In this document: positions 6,414 through 14,958 of the stretch, one piece after another
Position numbering within the stretch: the stretch's first letter is position 1
Layout of the letters: the number at the start of each line of letters is the position of its first letter
Source: Bacteroidaceae bacterium
GTDB lineage: Bacteria; Bacteroidota; Bacteroidia; Bacteroidales; Bacteroidaceae
Direction of reading: 5' to 3'
Length of the DNA stretch: 20,913 bases
Assembly (NCBI GenBank): GCA_023227685.1
Contig: JALNVG010000021.1
Coordinates: 1 to 20,913 of the forward strand
Translations under genes and position numbers: made by a program
The notes under the pieces: model-generated
What the model was told of the DNA's origin: nothing
The model's input: only the letters and a program-made list of their open reading frames with translations
Databases searched by the model: none

Positions 6414-8438
6414 ATGTTTACAAAAATGAAGAAATATAGAATTCTCAATTTATCGTTATTTGCTATTATTGTCTGCTTCGTAGTTGCTTTTTCCAGTTGC
6501 AGTTCGAAGAAGAAATATGCATCATACAATGAATATCCAATTCGATCCGGTAGTTTGACGGAGATGGAGAGCGCTTTAGATTCTACAAAATTTATGCTTT
6601 GGGCTCCAACAGCCGATGCTGTGCGTTTGATGTTATATGATAGTGGTGAGGGAGGTCATGCTTATCAGACATTTTCGATGAATCCCGGAAAAGAAGGAAC
6701 TTGGATATTTTCGATAAATAAGAATTTGCGTGGTAAATTCTATACTTTTGATGTTAAGAAGGGTGGTCATTGGTTAGGAGAAACACCGGGTATCGATGCT
6801 AGGGCTGTTGGCATAAATGGTCAGCGGGCGGCTATCATTGATATGAGAGCTACCGATCCCGAGGGATGGAGTCGTGATGTACGTCCTGCTTTGAAGTCAC
6901 CGGCAGATATTATTATTTATGAGATGCATCACCGTGACTTTTCTATTTCACGTACTTCCGGTATTAAAAACAGAGGTAAATTCTTAGCACTGACAGAGCA
7001 TGGGACAACCAATCCTGGTCATTTAAAGACAGGCATTGATCATTTGGTTGAGTTGGGTATAACTCATGTACAGTTGCTTCCTTCTTTTGATTTTGCTTCG
7101 ATTGACGAAAGTAAACTCAATGAAAATAAATATAATTGGGGGTATGATCCTCAAAATTATAATGTTCCTGACGGTTCGTATTCCACCGATCCATCCAATC
7201 CCATTACTCGTATCAAGGAGTTTAAAGAAATGGTTGAGGCTTTGCATAAAGCCGGTATTCGTGTAATCCTTGATGTTGTGTATAATCATACATTCAATGC
7301 AAAGGAAAGTAATTTCGAGCGTACCGTTCCAGGTTATTTTTATAGACAAAATCCAGATAGTACATTGTGTAATGCTTCCGGTTGTGGAAATGAAACGGCT
7401 AGCAATAGACTGATGATGCGTAAGTTCATGATCGAATCTGTTTGTTATTGGGCGAATGAATATCATATTGACGGTTTCCGTTTTGATTTGATGGGCATTC
7501 ATGATATTGAGACGATGAATGAGATTCGTGCTGCTTTGAATAAGATAGATCCGACAATTTTTGTTTTGGGTGAAGGTTGGTCTGCCAGTAAACCGGCCTT
7601 ATCGGAAGATTCATTGGCAATGAAAGTGAATGTCGGACGTATGCCAGGTATTGCTGTCTTTTCGGATGAAATGCGTGACGGATTGCGTGGCCCGTTCGCC
7701 AATGATCATCAAGGAGGTTTTTTTGCCGGAATTCCGGGATCGGAAGAGAGTATTAAATTTGGTATTGTAGGAGGTGTACCGCATCCCCAAATTAATTATG
7801 ATTCGGTGAATTATTGTAAGGCTCCATGGGCTTTGCAACCAACACAATTCATTAGTTATATTTCATGTCATGATGATCTTTGTCTTGTTGATAGGTTGAA
7901 GTCATGTATACCTAGTCTTTCACCTCAATCTTTGGACGCTATAGACAAACTTGGGCAAACGGTTGTGCTCACTTCACAAGGTGTACCTTTCCTTTATGCC
8001 GGTGAAGAGATGATGCGCGATAAGAAGGGGGTACGTAATAGTTTCCAGAGTCCCGATTCCATCAATGCAATAGATTGGAATTTGAAGACTTTGCACCAAG
8101 ATGTGTTCCAATATGATAAAGGTTTGATAGCCTTGAGAATGATGCATCCGGCTTTTCGTATGGGTGATGCAAAGAAAATAAGTGAATCTTTGCAGTTCTT
8201 GCCTGTCGTTGGCAGCAATCTGATTGCCTATCAATTAAAAGATCATGCCAATGGCGATTTGTGGGAGGATATAATTGTCGCTTTCAATGGTAGAGCAAGC
8301 TCAGCCAAATTGCAGGTTCCTGAAGGCAAATACACAGTGGTATGTATGAGAGGTATGGTTAACGCCAATGGGCTGGGTACACTTTATGGACCAGAAATCT
8401 ATGTACCTGCTAATTCGGCCTTAATTATGTATAAGTAA
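6414..8438 (+). CDS. pulA: Type I pullulanase, lipoprotein
   Basis: This glycoside hydrolase family 13 enzyme cleaves alpha-1,6 branch links in pullulan, starch or glycogen. A signal peptide with lipidation at Cys29 (AFSSC) predicts anchoring in an outer or inner membrane. An N-terminal CBM48-like domain (about 50-150, FMLWAPTADAVRLMLY) precedes the catalytic barrel. The type I marker YNWGYDPQNYNVP is at 240-252, region I DVVYNHT at 287-293, and region II GFRFDLM at 354-360 with nucleophile Asp358. Region III GEGW carries acid/base Glu387, and region IV YISCHDD is at 482-488. The length of 674 fits single-catalytic-domain pullulanases. ATG 6414 has GGAG ten bases upstream (6400-6403); an ATG four codons later is possible. 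It ends three bases from the convergent hybrid regulator. Confidence 0.94.
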   Translation: MFTKMKKYRILNLSLFAIIVCFVVAFSSCSSKKKYASYNEYPIRSGSLTEMESALDSTKFMLWAPTADAVRLMLYDSGEGGHAYQTFSMNPGKEGTWIFSINKNLRGKFYTFDVKKGGHWLGETPGIDARAVGINGQRAAIIDMRATDPEGWSRDVRPALKSPADIIIYEMHHRDFSISRTSGIKNRGKFLALTEHGTTNPGHLKTGIDHLVELGITHVQLLPSFDFASIDESKLNENKYNWGYDPQNYNVPDGSYSTDPSNPITRIKEFKEMVEALHKAGIRVILDVVYNHTFNAKESNFERTVPGYFYRQNPDSTLCNASGCGNETASNRLMMRKFMIESVCYWANEYHIDGFRFDLMGIHDIETMNEIRAALNKIDPTIFVLGEGWSASKPALSEDSLAMKVNVGRMPGIAVFSDEMRDGLRGPFANDHQGGFFAGIPGSEESIKFGIVGGVPHPQINYDSVNYCKAPWALQPTQFISYISCHDDLCLVDRLKSCIPSLSPQSLDAIDKLGQTVVLTSQGVPFLYAGEEMMRDKKGVRNSFQSPDSINAIDWNLKTLHQDVFQYDKGLIALRMMHPAFRMGDAKKISESLQFLPVVGSNLIAYQLKDHANGDLWEDIIVAFNGRASSAKLQVPEGKYTVVCMRGMVNANGLGTLYGPEIYVPANSALIMYK

Positions 8439-8441
8439 TTT

Positions 8442-11400
8442 TTATTTGTTTTTTGCTTTATATTCAGTTGGCGAAAAGCCATAGAATTCTCTAAAGGCAC
8501 TCGAAAAATGTGATAAGCTGGTGAAGCCGGTGGCGTAAGCGACTTCCGATATATTTACCCCATCCTTTTTTATTAATTCTCCAGCTTGTTTGAGCCGAAT
8601 AGTGCGGATGAAAGAGCTGACTGATTGATTAGTTAGTTCTTTCATCTTACGATAAAGTTGTACTCTGCTTAGTCCAATATTTTCTGCCAGCATGCCAACG
8701 TTAAGTTTTGGATCAGACATGTGTTCGTTAATATATTTCATGATTTTATTCATTAGAATATCGTCGTTAGATTTGATTTCTATAGAATCAATCTTTGTGT
8801 CAACTAAATTTTTGTTAGAGAAATTTTTTATCAATCTTGTTCTGTTCTGTATCAAGTTGTAGATTGTGGTTCGTAGTAGTTCCGTATTGAAAGGTTTGAT
8901 GATATAGGCATCTGCCCCAGTCTCCAAACCTTCCATTTGATCTTCTGTTGTCGTTTTAGCAGTTAACAAAATAACAGGTATGCTATTTACATTTACGTTC
9001 TGTTTTACTTTCCTGCACAGAGTGTAACCATCTATTCCAGGCATCATAATATCACTGATTATCAAATCAGGCTTTTCTTTTAAAATAATATTTAGCCCAT
9101 CACTGCCATTATTGCTTTCAAGAATCTTGAACGAATCGCTCAATTCTTGAATCATATAGTGTCTTATTTCCTCATCATCTTCGATAATTAAAATTTGGTA
9201 TGGCGTGTTTGGCTTTTTCCTTATTTTTGTTTCAAATATCTTTTCGGCTTCGATTTCGGTTTCAGTATTTCTTTCGTTTATCAGGTCTTGTTCAGGCAGA
9301 CGTATTTGTTCGGATTCATTTAATGCAGTTCCCGTCTCTGGATTTTCAATTTCTTTTGCCATCAAATGTTCGCATCCCAAGGGCAATTGTATTATGAATT
9401 TCGTTCCATTGTTATTGGCACGGTTTTCGGCCCTTATTATGCCGTGATGTAATAATACCAATTGCTTGGTAAGGTTAAGTCCTATTCCTGTACCGAGATT
9501 CTTTTGTGTTGCATCATTATCTATTTGGTAGAACCGATCGAATATTTTATCCAACTCGCCTGGCTCAATTCCGATGCCGTTATCACTGATATCGATTTCG
9601 AAGTAATTTTTTAAGGCACCATGTTGTAAGTTGTTTCGTCCGGTCTTCAATTCAATTGTGATTTCTCCGCCGTCAGATGTATATTTAAAAGCATTTGAAA
9701 GTATATTCATTAAAATTTTGTCAAAATTATTGAGGTCAATCCAGACTTTAAGTGAATCGGCATTTTGCAGTTCTTTTATAAAAGAGAACTTGATATGTCT
9801 TTTATTGGCCGGATAATTAAAGGTTAGCATGATATCGTTGATGAATCCTACAATATCCGTTTCTCTGAATTTAAGTCGCATTTGCCCTTTATCTAATTTT
9901 CTCATATCCATCATTTGATTGATAAGTCGGAGGATGCGTTGAGCATTTCGGTACATCATCATATAGATAGATTGTTTTTCAGTTTTTTCTGCAATTAGTT
10001 TTTCGAGAGGACTGATAATTAAAGTCATCGGTGTTCGGATCTCGTGAGAGATATTAATAAAGAATTGCAACTTGGCTTCATTTATTTGTTCGCGTTGTTT
10101 GCGTTTTGCCACAGCTTGTTTACGATGCATGAGTGTGATGGAATACATGATAAATACGCCTATAAAAAGGATAATTAGAAGAACCCAGATAGCTTTGGCC
10201 CAGATTGTAGCGAACCATGGTGGCGAGATAACAATTTTAAGTGAACGTATGTCCGAATAGTTGTCGCCATCTTTTGCCCTGACCATAAAAGTGTAACTAT
10301 TGTGAGCTAGATTTGTGTAGCTGACCCGATTCATTCCATGTGCTGTATTTTGCCATCCTGTGCCGAATTCTTTAATTTGGTATTGATAAATAATTCTTTC
10401 GGGGTTTACAAAGTCCATAGTAGAGAATTCAATACTAAAAGTATTGTTGTCATTAGCTAGATTTAACTGTTTGGCATCAATTAAAGTCGTATCCATAATT
10501 ACCGTATGTCCACTTCTGTCTCCTTTTCTTAGAGGATTGTCTCCCATGAAAAAATTAGTAATTTCAATGCGTAGTTTTTTCTTATTTTCTATAATATCTT
10601 TTGGATAGAAACTTGTTACTCCCGAAATGCCCCCGAAGTAGATTTTCCCATCCGACGCTTTAGCAAAAGCCCCTCGGGTAAATTCATTTCCCTGGATGCC
10701 GTCGGAAGCAAAATAATTAATAAAGTTACCTGAGTTTCTCACGAACTTAGATATTCCGCAGTGCGTACTGATCCAAAGATTTCTACTTTTATCTTCTTCC
10801 ACGCCACAAATTACATCGCTCGGTAAGCCGTCTTGTGTGGTGTAGGTGGTAAGGCTTTTTGTTTTTTTATTGAAGCTGTATAATCCTTCAGCCGTACCTA
10901 TCCAAATCAAACCCTGACTATCTTGGAGCAGTGTATGCACGAAAGCTTTGGGGAGCATGTCGCTCTTTAAAAATAAATTAATGAATCTTTTAGTCTTTGG
11001 ATTGAAACAGCTTAGCCCGTTACAAGTACCAATCCACAATAATCCAGTGTTGTCCTCTAGCAAACAGTTTATCCAATCATTACAGAGTTGGTTGATTTTT
11101 ATCTTATCTCCTGGTATTATGAATGATTGATAGTGTTCTTTGATTTTACCCGAAAGGTCAAGTTTACAAATGCCGTAGCCATAAGTTCCGATCCAGATAT
11201 TTTTATTTTTGTCTTCGATAATGCTATAAATTCTTTTGTTTTCGTTCTTACCATAGGGGAAATTCAGATGAACGGTGGTGCATTGACCGTTTTGAGGGTT
11301 CATCAGTTTGAGTCCGCTGAAATAAGATCCTACCCAAAATTTTTTCTCCGAATCTTCAAATATACACATCACATTAGATGGTGTCATATTGTTGTGGTTG

Positions 11401-12632
11401 GTTTCTTTGAAATGCGCCAATTGTTTGCCTTGTTTGTTAATGGAATAAATTCCGCCGTTGTCAGTGCCAATCCATGCCACATCTTTGTCATCTGTGCGGA
11501 TTGCCATAATGCAACCTGATCCGATACTGCTTTTGTCAAATGATTTATATCCGTTATAATTAAATTTATAATGCTTGACAGGGATTATCATTAGTCCCTT
11601 CTGAAAAAGTCCGAGCCACAGGTTACCGTCTCTGTCCTCCAATATTGAGTGAACTTTGGTCGTTGACTGGTCAAAAGCTTCAAAGATATAGCTATAATCA
11701 TCAATGCGGTTTCTTTCTTTGTTATATACTTTTACGCCATTACCTTCAGTGCCGATATACAGTTTGTTCTGTTTATCCACAGTCAACGTTTTGATGCTGA
11801 TGTGCTGGTTGGTGTTGTAGGGAATCGATTTGAATTCTTTTGACTTTCGATCATATTTTACCAGTCCGTTATTAAATGTACTGAAAAAAAGCGTTCCCGT
11901 TTTATCTTCGCATATGCAGGAAATATCACTGGATGGAATTAGTTGTCCGAGTGTTGGATAATGGTAGAGTTTTTGGGTTGCAGGGGTGTAACGGAATAGT
12001 CCCTTATTTTCATCAACGATCCAAATATTCTGTCTGGAATCTTCAAAGATTAGCTGAATATAATTACTTTTCAGTTTATTATTGAGTTCCTTAATCGGTA
12101 CAAAATGATTATTATCTTTCAGGCAGACGATTCCTTGTCCATAAGTGGCAAGCCAAATTTCTTTATTTTTCCTTTCTATGATTGATGATGTGGTTTGTGG
12201 TTGTTTTGCGCCGTTGCCGTAGGTGATAGGAACGATATGAAAACGCTCGGTAGCAGGATCATACAACTGTACTCCACTGATGCAAAGTACCCAAAAACGC
12301 CCTTTGCTGTCTTCGAATGTAGTGTTTACATAATTTGTCAGCAGACTGCTTTTGTCGTCTTTTTTATGTTTATAGACTGTAAATCGGTACCCGTCAAATT
12401 TATTGAGTCCGTCTTCTGTTGCAATCCAAATAAATCCACGTTTGTCTTGATATACTTTATTGATGAGACTATTAGACAAATCCCTGTCGGATGAATAGAA
12501 CTTTCCTGTTTGAGCACTTATCTGGTTGATGAATAAAAAATCAGAAAGACAAATCAGGAAAAAAAATATTTTTCTTGTCTTGGCAACATATCTTTCGTGG
12601 CTTTTATTCTTTAAGAAAAGATTCAGCATCAT
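8442..12632 (-). CDS. Hybrid two-component system regulator (HTCS) with AraC output
   Basis: One 1,396-residue membrane protein combines sensor, kinase, receiver and transcription factor. A signal peptide (residues about 1-40, ending QISAQ) is followed by 14 propeller motifs of the WIGTxxGLxxFD type (66-676). These imply two seven-bladed periplasmic propellers. A Y_Y_Y domain (about 725-802) and one transmembrane helix (about 813-832) come next. The kinase has His863 in ISHEIRTP, N box NILSNAFKYT (976-985), DNGIGIE (1017-1023) and GTGIGLNL (1047-1054). The receiver phospho-acceptor is Asp1194 in SDIMMPGIDG, and the AraC helix-turn-helix occupies about 1295-1393. Such proteins typically bind an oligosaccharide and switch on a polysaccharide locus. 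Convergence with pullulanase hints at alpha-glucan, but no susC/susD pair is present, so target and ligand are unknown. Tandem ATG codons at 12632 and 12629 are both possible starts. Confidence 0.95.
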   Translation of the reverse strand: MMLNLFLKNKSHERYVAKTRKIFFFLICLSDFLFINQISAQTGKFYSSDRDLSNSLINKVYQDKRGFIWIATEDGLNKFDGYRFTVYKHKKDDKSSLLTNYVNTTFEDSKGRFWVLCISGVQLYDPATERFHIVPITYGNGAKQPQTTSSIIERKNKEIWLATYGQGIVCLKDNNHFVPIKELNNKLKSNYIQLIFEDSRQNIWIVDENKGLFRYTPATQKLYHYPTLGQLIPSSDISCICEDKTGTLFFSTFNNGLVKYDRKSKEFKSIPYNTNQHISIKTLTVDKQNKLYIGTEGNGVKVYNKERNRIDDYSYIFEAFDQSTTKVHSILEDRDGNLWLGLFQKGLMIIPVKHYKFNYNGYKSFDKSSIGSGCIMAIRTDDKDVAWIGTDNGGIYSINKQGKQLAHFKETNHNNMTPSNVMCIFEDSEKKFWVGSYFSGLKLMNPQNGQCTTVHLNFPYGKNENKRIYSIIEDKNKNIWIGTYGYGICKLDLSGKIKEHYQSFIIPGDKIKINQLCNDWINCLLEDNTGLLWIGTCNGLSCFNPKTKRFINLFLKSDMLPKAFVHTLLQDSQGLIWIGTAEGLYSFNKKTKSLTTYTTQDGLPSDVICGVEEDKSRNLWISTHCGISKFVRNSGNFINYFASDGIQGNEFTRGAFAKASDGKIYFGGISGVTSFYPKDIIENKKKLRIEITNFFMGDNPLRKGDRSGHTVIMDTTLIDAKQLNLANDNNTFSIEFSTMDFVNPERIIYQYQIKEFGTGWQNTAHGMNRVSYTNLAHNSYTFMVRAKDGDNYSDIRSLKIVISPPWFATIWAKAIWVLLIILFIGVFIMYSITLMHRKQAVAKRKQREQINEAKLQFFINISHEIRTPMTLIISPLEKLIAEKTEKQSIYMMMYRNAQRILRLINQMMDMRKLDKGQMRLKFRETDIVGFINDIMLTFNYPANKRHIKFSFIKELQNADSLKVWIDLNNFDKILMNILSNAFKYTSDGGEITIELKTGRNNLQHGALKNYFEIDISDNGIGIEPGELDKIFDRFYQIDNDATQKNLGTGIGLNLTKQLVLLHHGIIRAENRANNNGTKFIIQLPLGCEHLMAKEIENPETGTALNESEQIRLPEQDLINERNTETEIEAEKIFETKIRKKPNTPYQILIIEDDEEIRHYMIQELSDSFKILESNNGSDGLNIILKEKPDLIISDIMMPGIDGYTLCRKVKQNVNVNSIPVILLTAKTTTEDQMEGLETGADAYIIKPFNTELLRTTIYNLIQNRTRLIKNFSNKNLVDTKIDSIEIKSNDDILMNKIMKYINEHMSDPKLNVGMLAENIGLSRVQLYRKMKELTNQSVSSFIRTIRLKQAGELIKKDGVNISEVAYATGFTSLSHFSSAFREFYGFSPTEYKAKNK

Positions 12633-12679
12633 ATTTCTTTGTGTTATTATAATTGAATCGGAATAAGATTAATCATATG

Positions 12680-12687
12680 CAAATCTA
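12680..12687 (-). promoter_or_regulatory. Candidate proximal -7 element for the HTCS gene
   Basis: The minus strand reads TAGATTTG, an exact TAnnTTTG match, about 48 bases upstream of the HTCS ATG. A TTTC about 21 bases further upstream is a near match to the -33 box. This is the better placed of two candidates in this gap. Confidence 0.5.
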
Positions 12688-12747
12688 TAAAAAAATAATA
12701 GACTATAGGAAATTTTACAATAATCTTTTTACCTACAATCTAATACT

Positions 12748-12778
12748 ATAAGAAATATAGTGCAAAAGTATTTCTTAT
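12748..12778. repeat. 10-bp inverted repeat between uvrB and the HTCS gene
   Basis: ATAAGAAATA (12748-12757) and TATTTCTTAT (12769-12778) are perfect reverse complements separated by 11 bases. The structure begins 8 bases after the uvrB stop codon. On the minus strand no T tract follows, so it is a poor terminator. It overlaps a second exact -7 match (TACTTTTG, minus strand, 12763-12770) that has ATTG as a near -33 box 19 bases upstream. It could therefore be an operator or an RNA end-stabilising hairpin. Confidence 0.55.
12763..12770 (-). promoter_or_regulatory. Candidate distal -7 element for the HTCS gene
   Basis: The minus strand reads TACTTTTG, an exact TAnnTTTG match, with ATTG 19 bases upstream at the end of uvrB as a near -33 box. 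It would give the HTCS mRNA a leader of roughly 125 bases. It lies inside the loop and right arm of the inverted repeat at 12748-12778. Confidence 0.4.
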
Positions 12779-12785
12779 TTTTATA

Positions 12786-14813
12786 TCAGCAATTGAATTT
12801 CTCCTTAACCAGAACTTCCATTTTTTGCATTTCATCCCGATACTGTGCTGCTTCAATATAATTCATCTTTTTTGCCGCTTCTTTCATCAGTCTACGGGTA
12901 TGTTCAATGCTCTTTAATATTTGATTCTTATTCATATATTGAACAACTGGGTCCGCAGCAATATTTGCAGTTTCAGGTTCGATATAGGCATTATTGTATT
13001 TTTTAGTATCCTGGTTCGTATTATTGAATACGTCCAGATTTCGTTTCTTAACAATTTGAGTCGGTGTTATGCCGTGCGCCTCGTTGTAGGCTAATTGTTT
13101 TTCTCTTCGCCGGTTTGTTTCATCTATTGTCAGTTGCATACTATCAGTTATCTTATCTGCATACATGATTACTTTTCCGTTCACATTTCTTGCTGCGCGT
13201 CCGGCTGTTTGCGTGAGCGAACGGTGGGAGCGGAGAAATCCCTCTTTGTCAGCATCAAGGATTGCCACTAGTGAGACTTCCGGCAAATCAAGTCCCTCAC
13301 GAAGTAGATTCACGCCGATTAGCACATCGTAAATGCCTTGTCGTAAGTCATCCATAATCTTTACACGTTGCAGAGTATCCACATCGCTATGGATATAAGT
13401 ACATTGCACTCCGTTTTCTTGCAAATATTCTGTCAGTTCTTCTGCCATACGTTTGGTTAAAGTGGTAACAAGTGTCCGTTCCTTATGCTCTGTGCGGAGT
13501 TGAATTTCTTCCATCAAATCATCAATTTGATTTATGCTCGGCCTAATTTCAATCACCGGATCAAGTAACCCTGTAGGTCTTATAACCTGTTCTACTACAA
13601 TACCTTCAGACTTTTTCAGTTCGTAATCTGCCGGGGTGGCACTTACATAAATCATCTGATTGGTCATTTGCTCAAATTCCTCAAATTTCAAAGGTCTATT
13701 GTCAAGAGCGGCGGGCAGGCGGAAACCATAATCAACCAGGTTTGTTTTTCTTGACCGATCCCCCCCATACATGGCATGAATTTGCGGAACACTTACATGA
13801 CTCTCATCAATTACCATCAAAAAATCTTTAGGAAAGAAGTCCAGCAGACAGTAAGGCCGTGTACCGGCTTCACGTCCGTCAAAGTATCTCGAATAGTTTT
13901 CAATACCCGAACAATGCCCGAGTTCGCGAATCATCTCCATATCATATTCCACTCGTTCCTTGAGTCGGTTTGCCTCAAAACTCTTTCCGATAGATTCAAA
14001 ATAAGTTATTTGTTTTACTAAATCATCTTGTATGTCGTGGATGGCTTTTAATGTCGATTCTTTGCTGGTCATGAACAGATTAGCCGGGTAAATCTTATAA
14101 TCTTGAAAAGTGCCGGTACTGAGGCTGGTGGTCGGATCTACTTCTTCGATGTTATCAATCTCATCTCCCCAAAAACTTATACGTACTACACAAGTGGAGT
14201 ATGCCAGATAAACATCTACCGTATCACCTTTTACCCGAAAGTTTCCGCGTGAAAGTTCAAGATCGTTTCGTACATAAAGACTTTCTACCAATCGCCTGAG
14301 CAGTTCGTTGCGGTCAAGTGGCTGTCCGCATTTCAGGTCGATAACGCTTTTGTAGAAATCCGAAGGATTGCCCATTCCATAAATACATGAAACTGAAGAT
14401 ATCACGACTACATCCTTCCTTCCCGATAATAGGGCGGAGGTTGCTGCAAGTCGTAGCTGGTCAATCTCATCGTTGATGGCCAAGTCCTTTTCTATATAAG
14501 TGTCGCTGTTTGGCAAATAAGCCTCGGGTTGATAGTAATCGTAGTAAGAAACATAATATTCCACTGCATTATTAGGAAAAAAGCCTTTGAATTCACTGTA
14601 AAGTTGAGCCGCAAGAGTCTTATTGTGGCTAAGTATCAGTGTAGGCCTGTTAATGTTTGCTATTACGTTGGCTATTGTAAATGTCTTGCCCGAGCCGGTG
14701 ACACCGAGTAGCGTTTGAGCCGGTAAGCCCTGGCGTATACCTTCAGTCAGTTGTTCAATGGCTTCGGGTTGGTCGCCAGTAGGCTTATAGGTTGAAGTCA
14801 GTTCAAAATCCAT
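12786..14813 (-). CDS. uvrB: UvrABC excision nuclease subunit B
   Basis: UvrB is the damage-verifying helicase-like subunit of nucleotide excision repair. It is loaded by UvrA and then recruits UvrC. Walker A GVTGSGKT is at residues 37-44, and the aromatic beta-hairpin YYVSYYDYYQPEAYLP at 86-101 is the strand-clamping element. The DESH box is at 336-339, SATP at 391-394, and the arginine-rich TQTAGRAARN at 534-543 is motif VI. The C-terminal UVR domain that contacts UvrC covers about 635-670. The length of 675 is standard. Between 595 and 625 there is a polar Asn/Lys-rich linker. ATG 14813 gives the conserved N-terminus. The gene appears to be transcribed alone from the gap it shares with paaK; neither uvrA nor uvrC is in the window. 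Confidence 0.98.
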   Translation of the reverse strand: MDFELTSTYKPTGDQPEAIEQLTEGIRQGLPAQTLLGVTGSGKTFTIANVIANINRPTLILSHNKTLAAQLYSEFKGFFPNNAVEYYVSYYDYYQPEAYLPNSDTYIEKDLAINDEIDQLRLAATSALLSGRKDVVVISSVSCIYGMGNPSDFYKSVIDLKCGQPLDRNELLRRLVESLYVRNDLELSRGNFRVKGDTVDVYLAYSTCVVRISFWGDEIDNIEEVDPTTSLSTGTFQDYKIYPANLFMTSKESTLKAIHDIQDDLVKQITYFESIGKSFEANRLKERVEYDMEMIRELGHCSGIENYSRYFDGREAGTRPYCLLDFFPKDFLMVIDESHVSVPQIHAMYGGDRSRKTNLVDYGFRLPAALDNRPLKFEEFEQMTNQMIYVSATPADYELKKSEGIVVEQVIRPTGLLDPVIEIRPSINQIDDLMEEIQLRTEHKERTLVTTLTKRMAEELTEYLQENGVQCTYIHSDVDTLQRVKIMDDLRQGIYDVLIGVNLLREGLDLPEVSLVAILDADKEGFLRSHRSLTQTAGRAARNVNGKVIMYADKITDSMQLTIDETNRRREKQLAYNEAHGITPTQIVKKRNLDVFNNTNQDTKKYNNAYIEPETANIAADPVVQYMNKNQILKSIEHTRRLMKEAAKKMNYIEAAQYRDEMQKMEVLVKEKFNC

Positions 14814-14851
14814 TTTTTATTTATAATATCTTATTAGCTTACAATATTCGG

Positions 14852-14859
14852 CAAAAATA
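14852..14859 (-). promoter_or_regulatory. Candidate -7 element for uvrB
   Basis: The minus strand reads TATTTTTG, an exact TAnnTTTG match, 38 bases upstream of the uvrB ATG. A TTTG lies only 10 bases further upstream, too close for a -33 box. The gap also holds the short inverted repeat GGAAAA/TTTTCC at 14862-14882. I could not place a convincing promoter for the divergent paaK. Confidence 0.45.
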
Positions 14860-14958
14860 TTGGAAAATACAAACGGTTTTCCGATATTATTCTTTAATTT
14901 GCATTATCTAAAGATAAAACACATATAAGTACACATCTAATAAATAAAATGTATAAAG

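Noticed and set aside
7023..7502. A 159-codon open frame on the minus strand inside the pullulanase gene
   Set aside because: It is antisense to well-conserved catalytic motifs, has no recognisable domain and no start context; the pulA frame explains the sequence fully.
10600..12440. Recurring DNA similarity within the HTCS sensor region
   Set aside because: This reflects the 14 protein propeller motifs, diverged at the DNA level, rather than a DNA repeat array or CRISPR.
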